A DNA stretch of 64,000 nucleotides from Oscheius sp. JU75 (taxonomy: Eukaryota > Nematoda > Chromadorea > Rhabditida > Rhabditidae): contig JASJZC010000001.1 of NCBI GenBank assembly GCA_037178855.1, forward strand, positions 4,526,001 through 4,590,000, read 5' to 3'. Position 1 is the first letter of the stretch; each line of letters starts with the position of its first letter. Below the pieces are notes generated by a model, which worked only from the letters and a program-made list of their open reading frames with translations, did no database searches and was not told the DNA's origin. The translations under genes and the position numbers were made by a program. Below, in pieces: positions 32,696 to 43,403 of this stretch.

Positions 32696-35533
32696 ATGGA
32701 TTTCTTGACCAGTGCCAGCACTGCCACAACACCTGATCCGGAACCGGATCGTCCGAGGAGTATCCTCCGGGCACCTCACATTGTAGCCGTCCCGAAGCAG
32801 CTCTCCTTCGACATTTGTCCTTCTCCGGCTCCGTCTGCCAAGTCGTCATGTGTCTCCCAGAGCGACTCGTATCACATGTTCGAACGACCTCGACTAAGAG
32901 GATCGAAAAAAAGAAAAGATCCGTCGCGATTCCGACTGGAGAATATGAAACAACGATCGAACTCGGAGAGCATGTTTCGAAATGTACAGCCGTGGATTGA
33001 GGTCCCAATCGGAGGTAGACGAATGTCTATGGCCTATCTACCAAGTCAAACAGCACTCTTGAGGAAGATTCTCGGACCTCAGGGACTCAGTTGGATAGAC
33101 AGGGACAGAAAGAGATCTCTTGCAGGTAAAATATTATAAAAACAAAAAGGTTTTTGACAGTATCGGGGATCGATCACCGGATCGTCAGTTTTCTAGTGGC
33201 TCACACAGGCACTGTGCCAGAGAAGCATTTTTTGGCCATTTTGGCCATTTTTTGAGTTTCTATGAGTAGAAAGTGTAGTCGATAGGGTAGAAATGAGAAC
33301 TTATTTGAAAATGTCGGCTACAACTTTGCAGAGCATTGCGAAGCTGGAAAAGGAACTTTTCGGGTATAAAAACGGTTCTGTTGTTTGTTTTGTACACGAT
33401 GATGTTTCAGAGTCCTCGCGAAAGTCAGTCTCGATTGCCTATTCAAATGACCTCGAAGCTCAGAAGCATGGAGACGACTCAGAGACGCCACTCATGGCCG
33501 AGAAGGAAGACAACAGGTAATTTATTAATTCCTAAAGAAATATAGTTCTTCTCCTCTATCCTATCTGAGCCTTCTTCAGAATGGGTATCTACATTGAGAG
33601 GTGGGTTCAAAGAGAGGAAGCGAATGACACTGAAAGGACAGATTTGGTTTTTCGGTCAAGGGGCCAACAGAGTGTCGCTTAGTAATATGCATGCACGATT
33701 GAGTAGCCACCTCCCTTCACCCCGACTCCGGAGTTCGGATTCCCACACAAATATAAACACTTTCAGTGGTAGTCGACTGATCAAGAGGGAACAACTCCAT
33801 GTGAGAAAACGACGCACATGTGACAAGGCTCTCCTTTTCGCCATTATTGGAATCAGTAGGTTCTTTCGATTGACCAGGATTCGTAGTTTTCTAGTTCTGA
33901 TGATAACAGAGAATGAGCTCTGTTCTGCCAATCTCATCCAGTCCGGATCACATTGGAGTCTCTTCCTCAAAGCTATGATTCTCGGTTCGACAGCTGTTCT
34001 CCTTCTCTTCGCCGGCTACTTTCATGTCATCGAAGTTCAGGTTTGCTCATCTTTTACATACCTTATGTAATAGCTATTTCAGCTGTTCATGAACGCAAAT
34101 GCCGCAGACGATTGGAGAGTATCTCTTACGGGACGCAGAGTCGCACAGATCATTCTGGAACTCTTCGTCTGTGCCCTCTGTCCAGTGCCGCTAGAGTTCG
34201 GGAGATGGGGCAAGGAGGATCAAAATGCCAGGGTTTGTTCCCCACTTCTCACGGTTCAGTTCTCTAGAGCTGTGTCTCGGCTGATCGAAACATGTCTGAT
34301 GAGAAAATACGGAAACAACTGGCAGACTTGAGCTTCCAGAGCCTTAAAATACAATTCTTTCAGGCCCTGTTCACCCTGAACACGTTCCTCTCCATCATGA
34401 TGTTTGCCCGACTCTACTGGCTCTGTCGAGTGATGCTCCTCCATTCAAGACTCTTCACAGACGCCAGTAGCCGAAGTATAGCAGGCTTAAATCGAGTCAA
34501 CTTCAATGCCCGATTCATCCTAAAAACCTTGATGACACTGTGTCCCGGAACTGTCCTCATGGTCTTCACCAGCTGTCTCTGGCTGATGACCGGTTGGATT
34601 CTGAGACTTTGCGAACGGTTCGTGTTTCTATGGTCTTTTTAAAAGGAAGTTCAGAGACTACATACCCACGACACAGGGTACTTCAAACTACTTCAACAGC
34701 ATCTGGCTCGTCGCCATTACTTTCTTGTCGGTCGGCTATGGAGACATAGTTCCCCAGACCTATTGTGGTCGAACAATGGCTGTAATGACGGGTATTCTTG
34801 GAACCTGTACCTCTTCCATGGTCGTGGCTGTCATTGCCAGGAAACTCGAGCTGACCAGGGCTGAGAAACATGTTCACAACTTCTGGAGCGACACACAGCT
34901 GACCAAACAGGTAAGAGTTGTGGATTCTTTGTTTTTGGTCATTTGGCCTCTTTCACGCATAGAAAGATCAGAGGGAGCTCTTCCTTGACCATTTGTCCAT
35001 CGTCTTTTCCACGAACAGTTATTCATTCTATATTCAGCTGAAACACTCTGCTGCCAACGTGCTACGAGAGACATGGCTTATCTACAAGTACAGAAAAAAG
35101 GTCGAGAAGCCTGACTACGCAAAGATCCGCCATCATCAACGGAATTTTCTTGTAGCAATTTACGAGTGAGTCTAGAGGGAAATCAAGACCAAAAGGGAGG
35201 TTTTTAGGATGAGAAAGGTGAAAAGAGACCAGCGTAAACTGGCGGAGAACCTAGTCTCTCTGGGAGATATTGCCAAGACAAGTTCAAACACTTACGAACT
35301 GATTCATGACGTCCATTCGACCCAGGAAGGACTCTCTCTGAGAATCACGGCCATCGAACATCAACTCGGAGATATTTCGAGGTTTTTAATTGGCAGAATT
35401 TAACATAATAAGTTGCAGAGAAATTGGCAATTTGGCTGATCTGATTCGGAGCAGACGACAGAGTCAGAACAGTGATGCAGACACCTCGCCCGTAATGCGG
35501 CATCGAAGAAAACACGCGGAGCTTTTGGAGTGA
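32696..35533 (+). CDS. KCNN: Small-conductance calcium-activated potassium channel (SK/KCNN family)
   Basis: Eleven exons (32696-33125, 33411-33516, 33580-33654, 33707-33855, 33895-34040, 34083-34232, 34364-34617, 34655-34910, 35038-35165, 35208-35381, 35419-35533) give 660 residues. Membrane segments S1-S6 follow a long Ser/Arg-rich cytosolic N-terminus. The K+ selectivity filter SVGYGD sits at about 462-467. SK hallmarks are [16 protein letters not shown] after S4 and [20 protein letters not shown] in S6. The calmodulin-binding domain is [16 protein letters not shown]... [18 protein letters not shown], and a coiled coil ends the protein. It should form tetramers gated by constitutively bound calmodulin in nerve or muscle membrane. 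The start is the ATG one base after an acceptor. The 37-40 nt introns inside S1 and near the pore are easy to miss. Confidence 0.93.
33160..33226 (-). other. tRNA-like sequence in SK intron 1
   Basis: The minus strand shows an A-box-like GGCACAGTGCC and a B-box-like GGTGATCGATCCCC about 35 nt later, the spacing of an internal RNA polymerase III promoter. A full cloverleaf with paired acceptor arms cannot be drawn, so it is a relic, a tRNA-derived SINE end, or chance. Compare 55233-55305 and 58900-58970. Confidence 0.4.
33313..33340. repeat. Short hairpin element, copy 4 (half)
   Basis: Only the right arm (ctacaactttgcagagca) is clear in SK intron 1; the left arm is degraded. Confidence 0.45.
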
Positions 35534-35655
35534 AACAGATAGTGGGAGCTGCTTTTCGACGGGTTTTTCTATAGTGTTATTGGTCCTTTCCTTTTTCTCC
35601 ACAACAGGGCTACTTTTGTGATACTCACGGTGATCAATTCTATACATTTCGCACT

Positions 35656-35669
35656 AATAAAGATTTATT
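35656..35669. terminator. Palindromic bidirectional polyadenylation signal
   Basis: AATAAAGATTTATT carries AATAAA on the plus strand (for the SK gene, 123 nt after its stop) and on the minus strand (for DXO, only 3 nt after its stop). Function is inferred from position and motif. Confidence 0.6.
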
Positions 35670-35671
35670 AC

Positions 35672-36921
35672 CTAGGCTAATTCGCCTATGCCAAAATGAA
35701 TCTTAAATTCGTCACTGAGAAAATCTGGCGTTGTGGAAGGGACGACGTCGATTCGGACCTCGCTGCCTTCGTAGACAACCCGACAGCGCATTCCGTCTTT
35801 TTTGAGAAGATCACGAACAGCGCCAAGAACGGTTCCGAGGAAGATCATACAGGTGGCTCCGTCCCATTGTCCCCGACGTGGAAGCGATTCAACGTTGATT
35901 ACATCTACCTGTGTAGGGAGGATAATATAGAGTAGTTTTTTTTGTTTCTAACCTTGAAGACGATTCCGTTGTCGTCTCGAAATCCCACAACGATATCTTC
36001 AATTCCGACGAGATATGACTGCAGCCACCATTTGAGACTCTTCTGTCGCCAAAAGCCGCCTTCGAGAGCATGTCTTTGCGTTTTCATTTCCACTATTTCT
36101 GCATCTAAAAAAAAGATATTGGGTTCAAAATAACAAAAGACAAACTTGAATTGATGGCATCAATTTCGGCTCCGTAGACAAGCTTAATCCTTGGCCCGTG
36201 CCTTGGCTGGAGCCTGGTTGTAGAAATGACAGCGAATTCTTCTCTCGTGTTGACGATTCCGGACGTGCTCGGTTCTTTTCCAATATCGTCCGTTGTGATG
36301 TATTTCTCGAACTTGTGGCCCCAATAAGTCATCAATTTGTCACGATCCGTTCTCGTAGCCTCTCTATTAAACTGCATGTACTAGACGTATGGAGCTCACT
36401 AACCTTTGAATTTTCTGTGCCGACCATTCTTCGCACAAGAAGATGACGCCTTTCTGTCTGACAGCCTCAAAAACCCAATGATCTCGCGTGTTGAATGGCG
36501 TACATGAGATTACGGTTAGAAGTCCTCGCCAGGACACAAAATCCGTCTCATGAAGAACCTCAAACCTATACTTTTTGAGCGAAAAAAAATGTAGATTGTT
36601 TACCTTTTTCAAGTTTTGACCATCCGGAGCCATTTGCATGATCCACTTTAGAAGCATGTCCAGTTTTTCTCCGCCTTCCTAAGTAAACTTATATGCGTGC
36701 AAATAATAACTAACCTTTTCGTTAAATGTGTCGAATCCCTTGTTTAGATCGAAGTTGACGTCTCCTATTGCTTTTTCGTAGAAGTACTTGGCATCCGAAC
36801 GACCCAACTTCATTTTTCGTTCAGTATCGACGGTGTACTCTCCGACGGCTTTTGGACGTGCAAAGTGTGGGAAGCTTCCACGATATTGACTATGATCTAC
36901 TGCCAGACCAACAGAGCCCAT
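35672..36921 (-). CDS. DXO: DXO/Rai1-family decapping and exoribonuclease
   Basis: Six exons (36921-36715, 36678-36604, 36570-36404, 36363-36146, 36104-35953, 35908-35672) give 351 residues, close to animal DXO length. The family removes incomplete and non-canonical (NAD, FAD) RNA 5' caps and degrades the RNA 5'-3'. Metal-binding acidic motifs are present in order: GHKFE (E169), GAEID (E216, D218) and EMK (E228, K230), then LKWWLQSYLVGIEDIVVGFRD, the family LKWWxQSxLxGxxxxVxGFRD signature. There is no clear nuclear signal. It converges with the SK gene, with 138 bp between the stops. The C-terminus ends soon after KIHFGIGELA. The start is the only in-frame ATG before the conserved SQYRGSFPHFARP. 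Confidence 0.92.
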
Positions 36922-37397
36922 GCTGATACTTCGAGGTTAAGAATCTAGACTTCCCCAAATAGGCAGCTTTTTGAAACTCCGCGCACAAATTGGGCGGAAA
37001 AGTAAATAGATCAAAAGTGCTTGAAATATTTTTGGTCCGATTATTTTATTTTCTTCTCCCTTTAAGATTGTCCTTTGATATCGAACTCGGTAGAATGATA
37101 GAGCAAAATGATAGACAAAAAAGCAGTTTGAAAAGATAGGCGCGCTGTTTACAGAAGGATGCTGCAGTATTCGTTGGAGTTCTTGCCTCTATTTTTCACC
37201 AGTTTGTGTTTCTTTTGTAATTTGTTGCCCAACAATCATTACTTTATTCGTAGAAACCTGATGCATAGTCGTGGTTATTTAAAAATGCATTATATCCCAT
37301 CCGTGGTGGTCAAAACCAGTTCTCTTCATTGTTTCTTTTTCCAGCCAATTTTTTTGCATCCTAATTCCTCCACTTTACTTTTTTTTTCTTTGTAGGT
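36922..37397. other. Divergent intergenic region DXO / NDUFS3
   Basis: Shared 5' region of two divergently transcribed housekeeping genes; no further gene is visible. A ttttctttgtag acceptor ends 2 nt before the NDUFS3 ATG, suggesting trans-splicing. Confidence 0.45.
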
Positions 37398-38358
37398 ATG
37401 CTGCCAGTAGCCGTACGAGCTCTTGCTCGTACCGTCCAGCGGAATTCCGTGGCTGTCATCTCGACCACACCCGTCGAGTTCCAGCAACAGACTCCCTCAA
37501 CAGACAAGCCGAAAAAGCGTTCGTTTTCCTTGATTGCTCCTGGGATATCCTGTTTCAGCGACCATCTGGAAAATTGATGAACAAAAAAGAGAGCGTTTGG
37601 CTAATTTTGGTAGATACGCCGCCGAATGTCTTCCGAAGTTTGTACAACAAGTCCAGGTAAACGTATACCTTTTTCTCAATTAAAATCGTTTCAGTTTGCT
37701 GCCGGTGATGAGTTGGAGCTTCTCATTCATCCAACAGGCGTGATCCCCGTTCTTACCTTCCTGAAAGGCAATCATTCTGCCCAGTTCACCAACCTTACCT
37801 TCATCTGCGGAGTCGATGTTCCCTCCAGAAAGAACCGCTTCGAGGTGATTCCTTCTTTTGCCCAAATGACAACAATATTTAGGTTGTCTACTCACTTTAT
37901 TCAGTTCGTTTCAATGCTCGAGTCCGTGTCCGCACCTACACTGACGAAATTGCTGCCCTGGAATCGGCCGTTCCAGTCTTCCGAGGAGCTGACTGGTACG
38001 AACGCGAAGTCTACGACATGTACGGAGTCTGGTTCAACAATCATCCCGATATGCGCCGTATTTTGACCGACTACGGCTTCGAGGGACATCCGTTCAGAAA
38101 GGACTATCCTCTCAGCGGATATAATGAGGTTTCTGCTTGCTAATTGGTATCGTAACGAGCTGTTTCAGGTCCGATACGATCCCGAGCTGAAACGCGTCGT
38201 TTACGAGCCTTCAGAGCTCGCCCAGGAATTCCGCAGATTTGATCTGAAGTGGGCTATTTCCAATTGTATTTCAATGACATCATTTTAGCACTCCCTGGGA
38301 GACATTCGACAAATTCCGAAACGCCTCCATCACCAGCGGCTACGAAAAGATTCAATAA
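37398..38358 (+). CDS. NDUFS3: NADH:ubiquinone oxidoreductase core subunit S3 (complex I 30 kDa)
   Basis: Six exons (37398-37518, 37559-37656, 37695-37844, 37883-38128, 38169-38248, 38289-38358) give 254 residues. It is a core subunit of the peripheral arm of mitochondrial complex I. The N-terminal 35 residues are basic and Ser/Thr-rich ([15 protein letters not shown]), a mitochondrial targeting peptide. Conserved blocks: [19 protein letters not shown], the 30 kDa signature [20 protein letters not shown], then [17 protein letters not shown] and [11 protein letters not shown], and the tail [13 protein letters not shown]. It is the likely orthologue of C. elegans nuo-2. Convergent with EAK-7. 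Nothing is missing compared with the family. Confidence 0.95.
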
Positions 38359-38497
38359 TTCTAGATGTAAGATCTGTGTGTAGTTTGTTTTTGTATTAAA
38401 AAACTATGAGATCCAAAATAATCACAATCTATTCACGGGGGTGGAAATGTACAGTCTGTTAACAATATGAAATTCTACTTCTAAATGTTACAAGGGT

Positions 38498-39968
38498 TCA
38501 CTGTTGCCATTGATCCTCGTCGTCGAGAATCGGGGCCGGATCGCGATAAGCTTCGGAATGCATCGTTCTGCCGGCCATCTCGAGAAGAGCCTTCGCCCCT
38601 GGGTCCTGAAAAGAAGCAGACTTCAATTACGGTAGAAACTAAGGCTAACTACTTTGTCAATAATGGATTTTGGTGAGCGAACCCGCTCTCCTTCCTCGAT
38701 TGTCAGCTGACGCTTGCGTCCGACTCTCCAGACTTCCATATCCCTTAATTTTTGATGAACTTCAAAAAATTATGAAGTTACTTGATTGCAAAGGTATCGT
38801 CTCCAGCAAGACAGCATTTGTCGAAGGAAGAAATGTTCCGGACTGAGATCCCTTTCCCATATTCTTCGTGTATGAAGAACGGCCAGACGTCTGCACTTCC
38901 GCCAATTCCAAGACCATTGGGAAGAGTCTCCTGTTGACAGTTAAGATAGGCGTAGTTGTCGGACTTTCCGGTGGCGAAGAAGACATTCATCTCGGGAGTC
39001 AGTTTGAACAGGAAGCTGGTCGCGTCCCCACGGTAGTGCGGGCCGCTCAGAAAGCCTGAACCGAAAGAAATTAATGCTTCTTGCAAGAAAACGAACCATC
39101 TGAAGCGAAACATCCAAATACACAATTGGCGGTCGATCGAATCACTATCAGACAGGGACCTTCTCCACTGATTCTTTTGTGCAGCTGTGAGAAACTCGAG
39201 CCGTGCTGAGTACTTTAAAATTGGTGTAAACTATCCAAAACAAAAAAAAACCTGGAAAAAAGAAGGCTCCACATTCGACGCCGTTCCATGGGAAGGTGCG
39301 AATTGATGAGAGCCAGTGAACAGGCCGAGGTGAGGATTTCCGAGTCTCCGGCCAGACGAGGCAATAAATCATCACGATTTCCGTTCCAGAGCGATGAATA
39401 TGCCGAGCGGATGATGGCCGTTGCTAGAGGACTGAGACAGGCTTGTAAACAAAAAGAGAGGAACAGAATTACGTCGAGATCAAGTAGTTGGGTAGGCGAC
39501 TGTCGTCACTGGGTGCATCTTTGTACAGAAAATGGAGAAGGAGGTCGCCGTTTGATGACTTGTGCGTCTCGGCGAAATATTCCACGATAGTGGCTAGCAT
39601 CTGCAACTTTTCAGATATACAAACAATAAGCTTTCCAACCTTTTTCGTATTTCCATGAATCTTCAAAAGGACAGTGGCAGCATCATCAGCATCTCCGCCC
39701 AGTTTATTAGCAGCTTCGAGAAAGACGGTCTGTTTTAAAACACCCTTCTCGGCGAGAGCATCGAATAACATGCCGGCTAGACCTCCGAGTCGACTTTGCC
39801 ATGTCTGAAAGTTTCTGCAGAGTTCAGAAAACGAGAGAAACCCACCACAAAAACATCTTTCTTCATCTCGCCAGCTTTTCCAAAATGCATCTTGATTTCT
39901 TCGACCTGCTTCAGGTCCAGGTTGGGATAGGAGGCAGAGTTGCTCATCTTTGAGTCGCCGTGACCCAT
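38498..39968 (-). CDS. eak-7: TLDc-domain protein, MEAK7 / EAK-7 homologue
   Basis: Eight exons (39968-39846, 39804-39640, 39606-39473, 39431-39252, 39212-39097, 39055-38782, 38743-38653, 38605-38498) give 396 residues. The start MGHGDSK has Gly2, fitting the N-myristoylation known for EAK-7. A helical N-terminal half is followed by the TLDc domain from about residue 190: GPCLIVIRSTANCVFGCFAS, a YLNCQQETLPNGLGIGG loop, DMEVWRVG, and IIDKDPGAKALLEMAGR then HSE near the end, all MEAK7-type rather than OXR1-type. In C. elegans EAK-7 acts with DAF-16 in longevity; in mammals MEAK7 activates mTOR signalling at lysosomes. It lies about 180 bp downstream of HSBP1 on the same strand. Confidence 0.92.
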
Positions 39969-40146
39969 TTCTGGCCTTTTGGACTGTTATAAACCGATTC
40001 TCATAGCTACTAGACATAATCATCCGCAAAACGGATTAGAGTGAGTTGAAAAACAGTATGTAAATTGGAAAAATTGTATTACATAATATGGTACAGGCAC
40101 GTTGTTGAAACTTTACAATGAGAAAGCTGCTAGATTCGATTGCGCT

Positions 40147-40534
40147 TTAGTTGTTGGAATCCTGGCCTTGGTTCTGCTGCATTAAATCTGTGATATTCTT
40201 CTCCAAGTCGTCAATCCGCTTGGTCATATCGTCGATCCGGCGAATAATCTGGTCACTCATGTGCTGGAAGCGGTCTTGGGTCTGCTGGAGAACTCCTTGA
40301 ATCTAAAACCAGCTGGATGATTTGGGTTCAGAAAACAACCATTTAGAAATGAGATTGGGTCATGAAAGTCATCGTGTTTGTGCTTTCTGTTCCAATATCT
40401 TTCCAAAACGTGGACGTTGTCGAAGAGTTTTTTTTCATATAAAAAGTAAGTGAACTGACCAGAGAAGTGAGTTCATTGACGTTCCCGTCGTTAGCGATGA
40501 GGTTGGCTGTCGTGTCTCCGTCGTTCGAAGTCAT
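40147..40534 (-). CDS. hsb-1: Heat shock factor binding protein 1
   Basis: Two exons (40534-40460, 40302-40147) give 76 residues, the family size. The second exon carries the HSBP1 coiled coil: [20 protein letters not shown] continuing [19 protein letters not shown], nearly identical to other animals, followed by a polar tail. HSBP1 forms trimers or hexamers and damps heat shock factor 1 activity in the nucleus; in C. elegans HSB-1 limits lifespan through HSF-1. The start ATG follows an atttcag acceptor by 5 nt. It is probably the first gene of a two-gene unit with EAK-7. Confidence 0.95.
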
Positions 40535-41550
40535 CGATTCTGAAATTGTATCATGTTTTTGACATTGGAGAAGAAGGAAAATGCACGTAAACAAGAACCT
40601 AAATAAAGGAGAGCAGCCATCTGAAGAAAATCAATGGGCCGGTGTCTCACAACAGGCCAGCCCCAATTTTCGCGCGTCACCCAGCCACCTTTTGAAATCC
40701 ACTTGTTCAGCAATTTTGTTATTTGATATTTTGAACATAGCCAAATTTTCGGGTAACGCTCGCGTAATTGGAAGGATAATCCTGTCTCCAAGGAATTTTC
40801 GATGTTTTGGTAATAGTTCGGAAGGCGGCTCGTCTCGTTTGAATTTTTGGCGCGCTTTTAAGAATTCGCCCAAAATCGGATTTTCTGACGTAATTCACTT
40901 ATTTTGAGAAACAAGCAAGTTAGGCTACGCCCCTTCGGGGCTCCATAATAATCTAATTCTTCCAAAACTGCTGCATTTCCACTTCCTTCTGTCCAACTGT
41001 CGTGACCCTTTCCTCCCACTTCGATCTGTTCACATTCCCTCTACTGGAGGTACTGTGACAGGAATAACATCCTCCCAACGAAGCTATCTCCCAAACTGAC
41101 TCGACTTGACTTGCCAACAATTAGTGTGCGCGCAAAATAGTGCACACTAATTGGCAATATTGGCTTCAGACAGACAGACAGAGACGCGAGGACAATTTAA
41201 AATAGATTCTAACTATTTTTTTTTAATTCAGCGCGCAAAAGAACTTCTTGTAAAACGAGAAATAGCAGATAATTGCAGAGATATTGGAAAATTCTTATGT
41301 TGGAACAACAACGGTAAAGCTCCCTGATTTCAGTATCATTTTCCCATTCTAAAGGTTCTTTTACAAGCTGAATCCAATAAACATAGTTGGAATGTCTGAA
41401 AATGAGTGAACTACGTCAGAAAACGCGGTTTTGGGCCAATTCGTAAAAGCGCGCCAAAAACTCAAACGAAATGAACCGTCTGCCGAACTATAACCCGTTT
41501 TTTTTAATAACCTTTTATTGTCTCTCTCGAGTTTAAGGGTTGTTTTCAGA
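40535..41550. other. Divergent intergenic region HSBP1 / dynein LIC with inverted repeats
   Basis: Contains reverse-complement blocks at about 40790-40915 and 41385-41530 (shared ttttggcgcgctttta and ttttctgacgta). A strong palindrome is centred near 41135 (ttgccaa..attagtgtgc / gcacactaattggcaa). No coding exon is seen. Confidence 0.6.
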
Positions 41551-43209
41551 ATGGCGACGGAGATATTCAATACCCCGTCGTTCAGCAATTTGCAAACGGC
41601 GGCGCCGCCAAAGGAAGATGAAAAAATTTGGTAAGGATGAATGTTTTCGACATTTTTTACAACAGCATCTTCAGGACGAACCTCCTTTCCGAGATGACAG
41701 CTAAAGGAGCAAATTCGCTCCATGGAGGAGCCGTCATTATTCTTGGTAAGCATTTACTTTTTTGCAAAAATGTCGTTTCTTCCAGGAGATTCTCGTAGTG
41801 GCAAGTCTTCTCTGCTGGCTAAACTGGAGAAGACAGAAAACATGAAGCCGAGTTCTTTCTTGGAATATCACACGCTGAATCTTCAAAATGACTTCCGCGA
41901 TACGAGCTACGCCTATCAGCTGGGGACCGCTGGACTCGGATCCGCAGACAAGCTCATTCTCCCGGTATTGTTGTATTTCTTCATGCATTTATTAGTTCAT
42001 CCAGGTCTGGACCCTCGACGGCAATGAGGCCTTCTCCTCCATGCTGCAGTACGCTCTGCCGAAATCTTCCCCGGCCAAGACGGTAGCCGTACTATGTTCG
42101 TCGATCAACAATCCAAGTCTTATACATTCTCTTCGACGTTGGGCCCTGGTCCTGTCCCAGCAGGTTACCAAAAAGTACGACAAGAAGGTGATAGCCGAGG
42201 CCAAGCAGCAACGTGATCTGGTTCATGTTTGTAGCAATATCATAAATTCAGAAGAACGATACTGGCAAGAGTATCTGGAGCCGATGGACTGCTCCATGAG
42301 CGCTTCTATGGTCATCGGAGCTGAAGATACCGACCTGCTGCCTCTCGCAAAGGGTATTCTGACGGACAATTTCGGTGTCAACATGATTGTCGTCATTACA
42401 AAATCGGATCTAGGTGGTTTTCTCTCGTTTCCCTAAACAGTACTTGTTTCAGTGGCAGAGCTAACTAGCCAGCAGGCAGATAGAATACTGGTCCAAGTTC
42501 GCCAACTGTGTCTACAGTTGGGAGCTGCTCTTATTTACACAAGTGCCCACACCGTCAAAAATACGCAGGTATCGCTACAAGATCGCTGATCTATTGACTA
42601 TTTTAGCTTCTCTACAAATACATCGTTCACCGTGCCTTTGGACTGCCATCCGCTCAGCCAGCTCAATTGATCGAACGGGATTCTCTCTTCGTGCCTGCCG
42701 GATGGGATACTGAAACCAAAATCGACTTGATCAGGGTTCGTTCCAGTCACGCTGTCCATTCAATCCATATTCAGGAAGGCGTTACGGATGTCGATGTGCC
42801 GCTAGAACCGACACGAGAGAAAACGACCTTGATGCGGGAGCAGTTCGTCGAAGCCGAAGATGAGCAGAAATTCTTGGAGAAGCTGCTCGAGCGTGCTGCT
42901 GTAGCTGGGCCAGCCACCGCCGCATCTGGAACTGGAATGCCAGGCGCAGCCGCTACGACTGCTTTGAAGAAGCCTCTAGCCGATGAAGACGACACGAAGA
43001 GCCCGCTGGCAAACTTCTTCTCCAATCTGCTCAAGGTAATTTCTTCTTTCTTTCGTTAAAAAAAGCATGAATTATAGGATAAGCCCGGTGGATCGCCAGC
43101 TGCTGGCAGAACGTCCCTCGGACCTCAGGATATGCAGGCTCAGCTGGAGCGAATTTCTAAAGGACTCGACCCCTCCAAAGATGGTGCCAACGGTGACTCA
43201 GCTGCATAA
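41551..43209 (+). CDS. dli-1: Cytoplasmic dynein 1 light intermediate chain
   Basis: Seven exons (41551-41630, 41675-41745, 41786-41964, 42005-42413, 42453-42568, 42607-43035, 43078-43209) give 471 residues. It links dynein heavy chain to cargo adaptors. A Ras-like fold carries the Walker A GDSRSGKS at residues 51-58, then VWTLDG, NMIVVITKSDL and LIYTSAHTVKNTQLLYKYIVHRAFG, with FVPAGWDTETKI and an AEDEQKFLEKL segment matching DYNC1LI. The Ala/Pro-rich C-terminus and an effector-like helix near ANFFSNLL complete it. Within the sixth exon, 42736-42774 has GT..AG ends and is 39 nt long, so it could be a retained in-frame intron; removing it yields 458 residues. Convergent with CARMIL. Confidence 0.92.
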
Positions 43210-43403
43210 GATTTCTGACCGCTTTACCCTATTTGAGCTTTTTGTAAACTAAATTATTTATCACCTTTATTACAGCCAAGAAAGTGAATCTGTGTGTAAA
43301 ATGAGCGTTTGTGACATGTTGTGTACAAGTGCATCCACCCGAAAATAGACAGTTAGAAGTACCGGAAGCACTAAAGGAACAATTAGATAATAACGACTAG
43401 GAG

